Source: Chthoniobacter flavus Ellin428
Lineage (GTDB): Bacteria; Verrucomicrobiota; Verrucomicrobiia; Chthoniobacterales; Chthoniobacteraceae
DNA length: 64,000 nucleotides
Reading direction: 5' to 3'
Assembly (NCBI RefSeq): GCF_000173075.1
Contig: NZ_ABVL01000015.1
Coordinates: forward strand, 124,001-188,000
Notes under the pieces: model-generated
Seen by the model: only the letters and a program-made list of their open reading frames with translations
Database searches by the model: none
Told to the model about the DNA's origin: nothing
Part shown: positions 47,074 to 56,900 of the stretch, one piece after another
Position numbering within the stretch: the first letter of the stretch is position 1
Layout: each line of letters begins with the position of its first letter
Made by a program: the position numbers and the translations under genes

Positions 47074-48345
47074 TCAAGTCGTGCTGAAGATCCAGGCGTG
47101 GAGCGCCTGGTATTTCCAGGCGAGCCCTTCCGTTAGCACCACCAGCAGCAGCGCGGCGATGTCGCGACGGCCGAAACGGTCCGCCGCCCCACGCGCGCGA
47201 ATGAACTCCAGGAGCGCCCCCGTCGGGCAACCGTAACGGCAATAAGCCATCGGCACGAAGAGCGAGGCGATCAACCCGACCACCGCGATGGCGATGGTCG
47301 CGATGCCGGCCACGCGCAGGCTGTAGGCATCGAAAGGTTCGAGATGCGCAAGGTCCATCGGCAATCCGAGCATCGTGATGATGACCACCAGGCCGAGGGT
47401 CAGCGGCGCCAGCCAGCGCAAGCCGGCGGCGAAACCTTTGGGCAACGCAATCCGCCAGCGACGCGGAGCGAAATGCCCCAGCAATTCCTGCGCGGCGCCA
47501 TGAGGACAGAGGTGCTGGCAATAGAGCGGTTTGCGCGTGGCCCACGGAACCACCAGCGCCGCCGCGGCCAGCAAGACCAGCGCCGGCGCATTTCGCCACG
47601 GCACGCCATTCTCCGCCCAACCGGCGAAGAGCGACTGCGCCAACGGCGCGCCGGCAAAGAAACCGACATAGCCAATGACCAGCACTTGAAATCCGCGCCG
47701 CAACCACGGCCGCCCATGCGTCCCTTTGAATGCCAGGATGAGTGCCACGACGATGATCGCCACCAGTCCTCCATCCACCCATTTGAAGCGAATCGGCGGC
47801 GGCTTCAATGCGAGCGCCGCATCGGCGGACCGCAGACGTCGCGTGATGCCTTCAGCCATGGCCATGCTCGTCATCGTCGCGCCGCTCACACCCTCGATTC
47901 CCGCCTGCTCAGGCGTCGTTCGCGCCACGGAATCCCACGATTTACCATTCCACGTTTTGAAGTAATAACGGTCCTCGCGAATGTCTTCCACATGCTCCGC
48001 AGTATCCTGCGAGGAACGCAGTCGCACCCCGATGACGTGCAACGCGGGATCGAAGGCAATCAGCGTATCCGTCCACCCGCGATAGCCGATGATATCATCC
48101 GTGACCGGTGAAGTGCGCAGGACGTAGCCAAGCTGGTGCCCAGCACCGTCCCAGACAAACATGCCGGCCCGCTCTCCCGAGTCGGCCCGCAGTTCTGTCG
48201 CTTTCGGAAAGATCGCCCGCACTTCCTCGAGCGTGATCGGCGAATTTCCCTCGATCCGCAGCCGCACATAGTGCGCCCGCACGATCCAGGCGATCGCGAC
48301 GAGGATCGCGAGTCGGTAGATCTGGAGGAGGACGCGGCGGAACAC
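47074..48345 (-). CDS. NosR/NapH-like membrane protein with FMN-binding domain and 4Fe-4S motifs
   Basis: 423 residues. N-terminal membrane anchor (about 7-24), then an extracytoplasmic FMN-binding domain with the ApbE flavinylation motif VSGATMTS (Thr near 157). Several membrane helices follow from 190, with two cysteine clusters, YCQHLCPHGA (275-284) and YCRYGCPTGA (368-377), like the polyferredoxin region of NosR/NapH/RnfD-type proteins. It would pass electrons across or along the inner membrane. Its cotranscription with two glycosyltransferases is unexpected. No ApbE gene is in the window. Confidence 0.85.
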   Translation of the reverse strand: MFRRVLLQIYRLAILVAIAWIVRAHYVRLRIEGNSPITLEEVRAIFPKATELRADSGERAGMFVWDGAGHQLGYVLRTSPVTDDIIGYRGWTDTLIAFDPALHVIGVRLRSSQDTAEHVEDIREDRYYFKTWNGKSWDSVARTTPEQAGIEGVSGATMTSMAMAEGITRRLRSADAALALKPPPIRFKWVDGGLVAIIVVALILAFKGTHGRPWLRRGFQVLVIGYVGFFAGAPLAQSLFAGWAENGVPWRNAPALVLLAAAALVVPWATRKPLYCQHLCPHGAAQELLGHFAPRRWRIALPKGFAAGLRWLAPLTLGLVVIITMLGLPMDLAHLEPFDAYSLRVAGIATIAIAVVGLIASLFVPMAYCRYGCPTGALLEFIRARGAADRFGRRDIAALLLVVLTEGLAWKYQALHAWIFSTT

Positions 48346-48353
48346 GGGGGGAG

Positions 48354-48429
48354 AGTAATTAGTAATCAGTGTTCAGTATTCAGTCATCATTCGTCGGGCA
48401 TTCCTACTGATCACTGATTACTGATTACT
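48354..48429. repeat. 25-bp inverted repeat with AGTAATC heptad arms
   Basis: The left arm (48354-48378) reads AGTAATT, AGTAATC, AGTGTTC, AGTA. The right arm (48405-48429) is its inverted copy with two mismatches and a 26-base spacer. It lies between the FAD oxidoreductase stop and the FMN-protein start, both minus strand. Confidence 0.9.
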
Positions 48430-48437
48430 TCGCCTCC

Positions 48438-50711
48438 TCACTGCGCCGGCAGCAACTGCACCGCATCCGCGGCCACGTTGCCGTTCGCGGAGCCGGAGCC
48501 GATCACCACCACGGCCGGGTGACCCGGCTCGAAGCGGAATTTGCCAAGCGAGATGAAGCCCTGGGGCAGCGGCGACTTGACGCGCTCGTTCACCGTGACT
48601 TGCTTCGACCCTTCCGCGCTCTCGATCGTCACCGGCGCATTGCTCGCGCGATTCTCGTTCTCGCTGTAGTTCATGCGCACTTCGTAGACGCCCGCCTTGT
48701 CGATCTTGAATTCATAACGCGCGGTCCCCACCTCCTTTGGACCGCGGTAGCGATAGCCGTTGCCGATGTAATCGGGCAACCCGGAGCCTTCGGTCCATTT
48801 GCCGGTGGTCTTCGCCTGCGCATCGTCCATCACCAAGCCGGGGAGACTGGCCACCGCAATGCCCGGCGCGCCGCCCTTTTTGTCCACCACCGGCGGTGGC
48901 GCCGTATAACCTTCCGGCAGCGTAATCGGGCTGTTCACCGTTTCGCGCCGCGCGGCACCGTGCAGGGCGAGCAGTTGCTGCAATTCGGGGAAATACCGTT
49001 CGTAAATCGTGCGCGGGCTGCACTGATTCTTCACGCAGATCGAAGCCGCCTTGCCGACCACTTCACCGATCATCCCACCGGTCTTCATCACACGCACCGT
49101 GCCCAGCGCTTCGTGCGTCACGCTGATGTCGCGGCCGGCCATGAAAAGATTCTCAATGTTCTTCGAGTAGAAGCAACGGTAGGGCACCGGATAGCCGTGC
49201 TGGCGGTCCACCTTCTTATCCATCTGGGCTTTGGAGATGAACGGATTGTCCGGGAATTTTGCCGCATACTGCTCTTTCGGGTAGTGGAGATCGATGTCCC
49301 ACGTGGTCGGCACCGTGCCATCGGGAAACGGCTTCTTCTGCTCAACGTCCTCGCGGGTCATCACGACGTCGCCAATCAACTGCCGCGACTCGCGCGTTCC
49401 GCCGATGTAGGCGACCCATTCGAGCTTCGCATTCGCGTGCTCGTCCTTGCCCTCCTTGTTCTTCATCGCATTCCAGGCGCCGAAGACGGCGCGCAAATTC
49501 CAGTCACGAGTCGCCTCGAGTCCGGCGATCGGGTGCACATTGAAACCGCCCTCCCAAAACCACTCCGCATGGCCGCGCCGGGGATACGGGAAGTCCGGCA
49601 TTTCGAGATCGAGCCCCCAGGAGATCGGCGCGAACGACTGCGGGGAATCGGTCATGTCCCAGCGCCACATGTTGCTCATGCCCATGTGCTCGGTTTCGCG
49701 GATGGTGTATTCCGCGCCCGAGAGCGCGCCGAGCGTGCCATGCCCCGTGCTGTCGACGAAAAATTTGCCCTCAAACCGGCGGCGTTCGCTCGTCCGGGTA
49801 TCGAGCGCGATCACCGCCGCGATGTGCGTCTTGTCGGTCATCTCGGAGGCGATCACGTGATTATTGAGAAAGAGCGAGATGTGCTTTTCCGCGCGCACCA
49901 CCTTTTCCTTGAGGTCATCGCCGAACTCCTCCTTCGTGCCCGGCGAGGCCTTTGCCTTGTCCTGAAATTCTTCCACGATTTCCCCGATGTTCGGGTATTG
50001 GCCGCGCCGAATGCCACCCATCGCCCAGACACGCACTTCGCTGGAGCCATTGCCGCCCAGCACTGGGCGATCCTGAATGAGCGCCACCTTCAAGCCCATG
50101 CGCGCCGCGGAAATCGCCGCACCCATGCCACCGTAACCGCCGCCCACGACCACGAGATCGTAGCTGCCGGCGTCGATGGGTTTTTCCGGCAGGCCGAGCG
50201 TGGTGCGACGCCATTGCGCCAGCTTCTCGCCTGCATCCGGCGGAGCAGCGGCGTCCTTGGTGAAATAGACCGCGTCGCAGCGGCCATCGAAGCCGGCGAG
50301 ATCATGCAACGCGAGCGTGGTCTCCGGCTTGGTGATGTCGACCGTGCCGCCATCCTGCCAGTTCCACTCCGCGCCTTTCGTGCCGAAGGTTTCGCCGAGC
50401 GCCTTGCCATCAACCAAAAGCTGGAATTTGCCCGGCGTGCCCGGCGCTTTCCAGCGCGCCACCCAGTCCTTGGTGCGCACGTAAACGTGATATTGCCCCG
50501 TGCTGGGGAACGTGACGGTGGTCGTCGCATCCTTCACCGGCACGCCCAGCCCGTGGGCGAGCAGATACGGCGAGCCCATGATCTCGATGAACTGGGTGTC
50601 AAGCGACCAGCCGCCCGGATCCTTGAAGCTTTCAGCTTCGACGAGGAGGGAATCGGCGGCCACCGCGGTGGAGGCGGCGATCGAGAAGAGGGCCAGGAAA
50701 AGCGATTTCAT
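48438..50711 (-). CDS. exported FAD-dependent oxidoreductase with carbohydrate-binding-like ends
   Basis: 757 residues from ATG 50711, which gives a clean signal peptide (ends near STAVAA). Residues 20-160 form a beta-rich domain like those in xanthan lyase and CBM-type modules. The FAD site is DLVVVGGGYGGMGAAIS (185-201), and the FAD_oxidored family region continues through STGHGTLG and LFMAGRDISVTHEALGTVRVM. The last 150 residues are a second beta domain (ending DAVQLLPA) like golvesin/xanthan lyase C-termini. It probably acts on a plant or algal glycan component outside the cytoplasm. It is divergent from a LacI regulator 106 bp away, its likely controller. Confidence 0.85.
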   Translation of the reverse strand: MKSLFLALFSIAASTAVAADSLLVEAESFKDPGGWSLDTQFIEIMGSPYLLAHGLGVPVKDATTTVTFPSTGQYHVYVRTKDWVARWKAPGTPGKFQLLVDGKALGETFGTKGAEWNWQDGGTVDITKPETTLALHDLAGFDGRCDAVYFTKDAAAPPDAGEKLAQWRRTTLGLPEKPIDAGSYDLVVVGGGYGGMGAAISAARMGLKVALIQDRPVLGGNGSSEVRVWAMGGIRRGQYPNIGEIVEEFQDKAKASPGTKEEFGDDLKEKVVRAEKHISLFLNNHVIASEMTDKTHIAAVIALDTRTSERRRFEGKFFVDSTGHGTLGALSGAEYTIRETEHMGMSNMWRWDMTDSPQSFAPISWGLDLEMPDFPYPRRGHAEWFWEGGFNVHPIAGLEATRDWNLRAVFGAWNAMKNKEGKDEHANAKLEWVAYIGGTRESRQLIGDVVMTREDVEQKKPFPDGTVPTTWDIDLHYPKEQYAAKFPDNPFISKAQMDKKVDRQHGYPVPYRCFYSKNIENLFMAGRDISVTHEALGTVRVMKTGGMIGEVVGKAASICVKNQCSPRTIYERYFPELQQLLALHGAARRETVNSPITLPEGYTAPPPVVDKKGGAPGIAVASLPGLVMDDAQAKTTGKWTEGSGLPDYIGNGYRYRGPKEVGTARYEFKIDKAGVYEVRMNYSENENRASNAPVTIESAEGSKQVTVNERVKSPLPQGFISLGKFRFEPGHPAVVVIGSGSANGNVAADAVQLLPAQ

Positions 50712-50801
50712 ATTACGGGGGACCGGGAGTGAACGTGGGGAGCGAGTGAACACAGTCAACTAACGGATCGTCTTCGCCGCTTCCATTCGCAATCCACGTT
50801 A

Positions 50802-50815
50802 CTGTAACGTTTCAG
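50802..50815. promoter_or_regulatory. palindromic operator candidate for the LacI-family regulator
   Basis: CTGTAACGTTTCAG is a palindrome except at one symmetric pair (CTGnAACGTTnCAG) with the central CG typical of LacI-family operators. It sits 2 bp before the regulator's ATG, in the 106-bp region shared with the divergent FAD oxidoreductase. Confidence 0.6.
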
Positions 50816-50817
50816 GC

Positions 50818-51864
50818 ATGACCAGCCCTCGCGCCCACACCCTCGATGACGTAGCGCGGGCCTGTCGCGTCTCGAAAATGACGGTGTCCCGGGCCCTGCG
50901 CCAGCAACGCGGGGTCTCGCCGCAACTCGCCGAGCGCATCCGCGCCACGGCGGAAAAGCTCGGCTACCACACCAATCCTGCTCTCGGCTCGGTCATGAAA
51001 GCCCTGCGCCAGCGACGGGCTTCCGATTACCGGGAGAACCTCGCCTTCGTCTGGACGCATCCCGGCAACCGGCCGCTCCCGCTGCTCGTGCCGTGGCGCG
51101 ATCACGCCCGCGCCCGGGCCGAGCGGCTTGGCTACCGGCTCGACGAATTCTTCCTCCGCGCGCCCGGCATGACCACACCCCGCCTGCGCGCCATCCTGCA
51201 GGCCCGCGGCATCCGCGGTATCCTTTTCGCGCCGGACACCGCACCTCCCCTGCCCCATTTCTCCTTCGATGCCACAGGCTTCGCCGCCGTGCTGCTCGGC
51301 AGCTCGTTGCAAAACCGCGGCCTGGCTCGCGTGCAATTCGACCACCTCCAGCTCATCCACCTCGCTCTGCGCCAGGTTCGCAAAGCCGGTTACCGGCGGC
51401 CGGCGTTGCTGCTTTCGCCTTCCATCGATGGCCGCACCCAAGGCCGCCTCCGCGCCGGCTATCTCGTCCACAGTCCGGCGCCGGCGACCGAACGCTTTCG
51501 GCTCATCTACCTCGGCGATCTCGATGATCGCGTGGCCATTGCCGCGTGGCTCAAAGCTCGCGAGGCCGACGTCGCCATCTACCTGGAAGGCGATCGCCGC
51601 CGCTTCCTCGACTCCGCCGGGCTGCGCGTCCCGCAGAAAATCGCTTTCGTCTCGCTCAACCGGGAACCCGGCATGACCCACATCGCCGGCGTCGTCCAGA
51701 GCGCCGAGGCGTTGGCCAGCACCGCCGTGGACATGGTGGCGGCCCAACTCCAGCGTCATGAATTCGGCCGCCAATCCTTCGTGCAGAAAGTGATGCTCGA
51801 GGGAGAATGGGTTCCGGGCCTCACGCTCCCCCATCGCCGACTCGAACACTCTCCTCGCGAGTAG
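50818..51864 (+). CDS. LacI-family transcriptional regulator
   Basis: 348 residues. The N-terminal HTH is TLDDVARACRVSKMTVSRAL (8-27), followed by a hinge region near LGYHTNPALGSVMKALRQRR and a periplasmic-binding-protein-like effector domain (65-340). It likely senses a sugar and represses the divergent FAD oxidoreductase and itself through the palindrome at 50802-50815. The effector is unknown. Confidence 0.92.
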   Translation: MTSPRAHTLDDVARACRVSKMTVSRALRQQRGVSPQLAERIRATAEKLGYHTNPALGSVMKALRQRRASDYRENLAFVWTHPGNRPLPLLVPWRDHARARAERLGYRLDEFFLRAPGMTTPRLRAILQARGIRGILFAPDTAPPLPHFSFDATGFAAVLLGSSLQNRGLARVQFDHLQLIHLALRQVRKAGYRRPALLLSPSIDGRTQGRLRAGYLVHSPAPATERFRLIYLGDLDDRVAIAAWLKAREADVAIYLEGDRRRFLDSAGLRVPQKIAFVSLNREPGMTHIAGVVQSAEALASTAVDMVAAQLQRHEFGRQSFVQKVMLEGEWVPGLTLPHRRLEHSPRE

Positions 51865-51866
51865 TG

Positions 51867-52292
51867 CTATTTTTCAACCGGCTTCCCGGCTTTCTCCCAC
51901 GCCTTGAAGCCCTCGTTGAGATGATAGACCGACGGCAGCAATTGCTGCTGCTCGATGAGCTTGCACGCCTTGCCACTGCGACCTCCCGCCGCGCAATGCA
52001 CGAGATAGGTCTGGCTCTTGTCGAGCGCGCCCAGTTGCTTGGCAAAATCGTCGCTGAAGAAGTCGATATTCTTCGCACCGGGAATATGGCCCGCCTTGAA
52101 TTCATCCGTGGTGCGGACGTCGATGACCACAATCTTCGGATTCGACTTCAGCAGCTTGTCCGCATCATCCACCGAGATGTTCTTCGGAGCGGCGAAGGTC
52201 GCTGCGGCGGCCGCGGGAGCCGGATCTGCCGCCGATGCGAACGGGGCCGTCGACAAAGCAAAAAGGACGAAAAGCGCGGCGTAGCGAATCAT
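51867..52292 (-). CDS. exported single-domain rhodanese-like protein
   Basis: 141 residues from ATG 52292, with a signal peptide (about 1-22) and an Ala/Pro linker. The rhodanese domain shows VVIDVRTTDEFKAGHIPGA and the active loop CAAGGRSG with the catalytic Cys. It is a candidate periplasmic sulfurtransferase or thiol carrier. It is tail-to-tail with the LacI gene, 2 bp apart, and lies 124 bp downstream of the DUF1501 gene on the same strand. Confidence 0.88.
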   Translation of the reverse strand: MIRYAALFVLFALSTAPFASAADPAPAAAAATFAAPKNISVDDADKLLKSNPKIVVIDVRTTDEFKAGHIPGAKNIDFFSDDFAKQLGALDKSQTYLVHCAAGGRSGKACKLIEQQQLLPSVYHLNEGFKAWEKAGKPVEK

Positions 52293-52416
52293 GCATCCAT
52301 ATTGGGCGGCAGCCCGGCGCAGCGCAACGAAAGAACCGGCGAGGCTGCCCATCATCTCGTGCAGGTCATCGTGTCACTCTCTGCCGGCGCACACGACCAG
52401 CCGGAGGGATTCGTAT

Positions 52417-53892
52417 TTACGCGATGATCTTGTGCACCACTTCTCCGGCCACGTCGGTGAGCCGGAAATTACGACCGTTGTGGCGATAGGTGAGCTTCTC
52501 GTGGTCGAGTCCGAGCAGCGCGAGGATCGTCGCGTGCAAATCGTTCACGCTCACCTTGTCCACACTCGCCTTGTGGCCCACTTCATCGGTCTCGCCGTAA
52601 TGCGTGCCGCCTTTCGTGCCGCCGCCGGCAAACCAGGTGGTGAAGGCGTGCGGGTTGTGATCTCGCCCCGGCGCCGCGCCTTTCTGCGCGAGCGGAAGAC
52701 GGCCAAATTCGCCACAACAAACGACCAGCGTCGAGTCGAGCAGCCCACGCTGCTTGAGATCGGTGAGCAGCGCGGCGATCGGCTGATCGGTCTCGCCGGC
52801 AAATTGCCGGTGATTGCCCGCGATGTCCTTGTGGCCGTCCCACGAGCGTTCGTTTTCCATGCCGCCGCTGTAGATCTGGACCATGCGCACGCCCCGCTCC
52901 ACGAGCCGGCGCGCCATGAGACACTGCTTGGAAAAGTGCCCGCAGCGTTTTTCGTCCACGCCATAGAGCTTGCGAATCGCTTCCGGCTCGCTGCCGTAGT
53001 CCAGCGCCTCGGGCGCGGCCATCTGCATGCGATACGCCAGTTCGTAGCTCTCGATCCGCGCCGCCAGCTCGGGATCTTTTTGCTCCTGGGCGAGATTCAT
53101 CTCGTTGAGCTGGTGCATGAGATCGAGTTGCGCGCGCTGCTCGGCATCGGTCATGGCCGCATCGCGCGTGAGATTATTGATCGGCTGGCCCTGGGCATTG
53201 AGCGCCGTGCCTTGATAAACGCCGGGCAAAAAGCCCGCGCCCCAATTGCTCGCGTGCCCCTTCGGCAACCCGCGGCCGAGCGTATCGTACATCACCACGA
53301 AGGCCGGCAGATTCTGGTTCTCCGTCCCGAGCCCGTACGTGACCCACGCTCCCGCGCACGGATACCCCATGCGCGACATGCCGGTATTGATTTCAAAGAG
53401 CCCGGGCGAGTGATTGTTCGTCTGCGTGAAGCATGAATGGATGAATGCCATGTCATCCACGTGCTGTGACATATTCGGGAAAATCTCCGACGCCCACGTG
53501 CCGCTGCTCCCGTATTGTTTGAAGCTGAACGGCGACTTCATGAGGCCACCCACCTGGTTGACAAAGAAGCCGGTATTTTTGTCGAAACCGGGCAGGTCCT
53601 TGCCGTCGTATTTTTCCAGCGCGGGCTTGTAATCCCACGTGTCCACCTGGCTCTGGCCACCATTCATGAAAAGCCAGATCACCGATTTCGCCTTCGCCGG
53701 GAAGTGCGGCTTCTTCGGCGCCAGCGGATGGAGCAACGCCCCGGAAGCATGCGCGCTCGGCACCAGTAGGCTCGAATCCGCGAGCAGCGAGGCGAGGCCG
53801 ATCATGCCGGCCCCGGCCCCCGTGCGGCAGAGAAAATCGCGGCGCGAATAAAAGCCGGCCTGCGGTTGAGCGAAGAGATGCGGGAGTTTCAT
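52417..53892 (-). CDS. Tat-exported DUF1501 protein (sulfatase-like fold)
   Basis: 491 residues. The Tat signal SRRDFLCRTG (16-25) is followed by DUF1501 features: SVIWLFMNGGQSQVDTWDYKP, the EIFPNMSQHVDDMAFIHSC region and CCGEFGRLPLAQKG with GRDHNPHAFTTW. The fold is alkaline phosphatase/sulfatase-like. Genes of this type are nearly always paired with PSCyt1-DUF1553 genes, as here (15 bp downstream of one). The precise reaction is unsettled; a role in polysaccharide or sulfated-glycan use is inferred from the distribution of the family. Confidence 0.92.
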   Translation of the reverse strand: MKLPHLFAQPQAGFYSRRDFLCRTGAGAGMIGLASLLADSSLLVPSAHASGALLHPLAPKKPHFPAKAKSVIWLFMNGGQSQVDTWDYKPALEKYDGKDLPGFDKNTGFFVNQVGGLMKSPFSFKQYGSSGTWASEIFPNMSQHVDDMAFIHSCFTQTNNHSPGLFEINTGMSRMGYPCAGAWVTYGLGTENQNLPAFVVMYDTLGRGLPKGHASNWGAGFLPGVYQGTALNAQGQPINNLTRDAAMTDAEQRAQLDLMHQLNEMNLAQEQKDPELAARIESYELAYRMQMAAPEALDYGSEPEAIRKLYGVDEKRCGHFSKQCLMARRLVERGVRMVQIYSGGMENERSWDGHKDIAGNHRQFAGETDQPIAALLTDLKQRGLLDSTLVVCCGEFGRLPLAQKGAAPGRDHNPHAFTTWFAGGGTKGGTHYGETDEVGHKASVDKVSVNDLHATILALLGLDHEKLTYRHNGRNFRLTDVAGEVVHKIIA

Positions 53893-53907
53893 AACACGGA
53901 GATCGGT

Positions 53908-56900
53908 TTATTTGACGTAGAGAAATTCATTCAGCCCGAAGAGCATCTGGCAGAAATCGACGAAAGCGCTTTCCTGAGCATTGTCGCCACCATACTTCGC
54001 ACTTTGCCCGTGCAGAAACGCCTGGGCGATCGCGAACTCCGCATCGTCGGGTTTGCGGCCTAGCACGTCCTGATAAGCCAGGACGATATTCTTCCTGTCG
54101 AAGGGCAGCCCCTCCCGTTTGGCCAGCGCTTTCGCCGCCTCGCGTATTAGAGGATTGTTCATCAGCAGCAGCGACTGTGGCGCTACGGTGGTGCTAGACC
54201 GCAGTCCAATGCTCTGCAGGGTGTCGGGTTCATCGAAGGCCACGAGCATCGGCGGAAGCTGACTGCGCTTGATTTGGAAATAAACCGCGCGGCGTTTCAT
54301 CATGCTATCAAGCGTGCCGGGGCCGAACATCGTCGGATCGAGGAGTCCACTAACGGCGAGGAGGGAATCGCGAATCACTTCGGCCTCCAGCCGTTGCCGC
54401 GAGTGATGCCAGAAGAGCGTGTTGTTCGGATCCACCGCGCCTTGATCGGGAGGAAAAATACGCGCGTCCTCCTGATAGACCGCACTCATCATCATCTCCT
54501 TGTGCATCTTCTTGAGGCTCCAGCCATTGCGGATGAGCTGGCCGGCGAGATAATCCAGCAATTCGGGGTGGGTGGGCCGCTCGCCTTGTGCGCCAAAATC
54601 GCTCGGCGTGGAGACGATGCCGCGGCCGAAATGGTGCTGCCAGAGGCGATTGACGATCACCCGTGCGGCGAGTTGTCCGGCGCCGCCATCGGGATCGGTG
54701 ATCCAGCGCGCCAGCGCCGCGCGCTTCATCGGCGTGCGTGTCCCGGCGGGCGGCGGCAGCTCCCAGCGCGATTCATCCGCGCGCGTCACCACCTGCAGGA
54801 ATCCCGGCTTTGCTTCCTCCACCTTTTGGGTCAGATCGCCGCGCTTGAGCAGATACGTCTTGTCGTAAAAATCCGGCCCCTGCGTATTCAGGCGCACCGC
54901 GGGCAGCCCTTCGCTGCAGACCAGGGCCTTCACATATTGCGCCCGTGGCTCGGCACGCTCGTGTACCCGCACCGCTTCAGCCAGCTTCTGCCACTCGGGA
55001 TCGGTCGTGCAATAGAGCCGGCTGAGCGCCGCCACCTGCGCCGGTTTCGGCAGGCTGCTCGGCGCGAGCGCGTCCTGCGCCAGCATGAAATCCTGATAGC
55101 TGAAGGCGGCGGCCTCTTCCCCGGCATCCGGCTGTGCACTGCAACTCAGGCGGAAGCGGCCGAGGTTGTTGCGTCCGCGACCGCCGGCAAACTGCAGGGT
55201 GACCGTCAGTTCGGCGCCGTCTTCGGTATCCAGCGATTCCGGCAAGCGGAAGACGATCCGGCTATCCGCACCGCCTTTCGCCGAAGACCAGGTGGCCTTG
55301 CCGTTCTCGCCGACCAGGACTTTTACTTTCCCGTCCCGCAGCTTCGTCGTCGCCTTGATCTCCGTCACGTTGAATTCGCCCATGTCGGACCAGCCGGGGC
55401 CATAGTTCGGCAACGATTTGTCCGTCAAAGCCTCCAGGCGCAACGCGGCGAGCTTCAGATGGCTGATTTTCGTCGTGAAGCTATAGGTTTCCGGAACCCC
55501 AGCCGTAACGCCGATGAGGTAGGAACCGTCGGACAAATGCTTTTGCGTCGAGATCGCATAGTTGGCTCCCGAGATGGCCAGCTTGTCCGCGGCGAGCGTT
55601 AGCCATGAGGGTTGAGGCATCGTGGGGTGGGCCGCACGCCACGCTTCGAAACGCGCGGGCGCCTGAGCCTTCTCCCACTGCGCAAGCGCGGCGGTGAGCG
55701 GCGCATGGTCCTTTTCCCACGCCGCATGACGCGCTTCGGATTCCGTGCGGTTCGCCTCGATGTCGTAGTCGCTGCGCACCGTGGTGGTGAAGGTCGAGAT
55801 AAGCCGGTAGTAATCGCTCGTCGGGATGGGGTCGAACTTGTGGTCGTGGCAACGCGCGCAACCGACGCTCAAGCCGAGAATGGCGTTGCCGGTCGTCTGG
55901 GCCATGTCGTCGAGTTCGTCGTAGCGTTCCTTTTCCGCCTGGTTGGCGGTGATCTGCGTGGCGTGCGTGCCCGCGGCGAGAAAGCCGGTCGCTTTCCACG
56001 CCTCGGCATTTTCCGGCGCAAGTTCGTCACCCGCGAGTTGCCAGCGCACGAATTCATCGTACGGCTGATCCGCATTCAACGCGCGGATAACATAGTCGCG
56101 ATACTGGTAAGCATTCGGCCGGTCGTAATCCTGCTCGTAGCCGTGGCTCTCCGCGTAACGCGCCAGGTCCAGCCAGTGCCGGCCCCAGCGTTCGCCGTAG
56201 TGCGGACTGGCCAGCAATTCATCGATCACTTTCTCGAACGCCTTCGCCAGCGGATCCGAATCGCTCAGGAAACGATGCACCTGCTGCTGCGTGGGCGGTA
56301 GGCCGATGAGATCGAAATACGCGCGGCGGATCAGCGTGAGCCGGTCCGCCGGCGCCGCGGGCGCGATTCCCATTTCCTGGAGCTTCGCGAGGATGAAGCG
56401 GTCGATCGGCGTGCGGCACCACGCTTCATTCTTCACCGCTGGCAGTTGAGGATGGGCCAGTGGCTGGAACGACCAGAATTTGCGGTCCTCGTCCGTCACC
56501 TTCGAGCGGTCGCGCGTGGATTTGCCGGCGACGAGCGGTTTCGGATACGGCGCGCCGAGGTCGACCCATTGCACGATCTTGGCGATCACGTCGTCCGGGA
56601 GCTTGTCCTCCTTCTTCGGCATTTGCAGGTCCTTGTCCTCGTGGCGGATCGATTGTACGAGCAGGCTGTCCGCGGATTTGCCCGGCACGATGGCCGGCCC
56701 GGTATCACCGCCCTTGAGCGCCAACTCGCGCGTAGTGAGATCGAGCGCCCCTTTGGTCCCCTTCTCGCCGCCGTGACACTTCACGCAGTGCTGGGTCAGC
56801 AGCGCGGAGACATCGCTATTAAAGAGCGCCACCCCCTTCTCCATATCCGCGGCATGATTCGCCGTGACGACTTCCACCCCCCACGCGGGAACGCTAAGGA

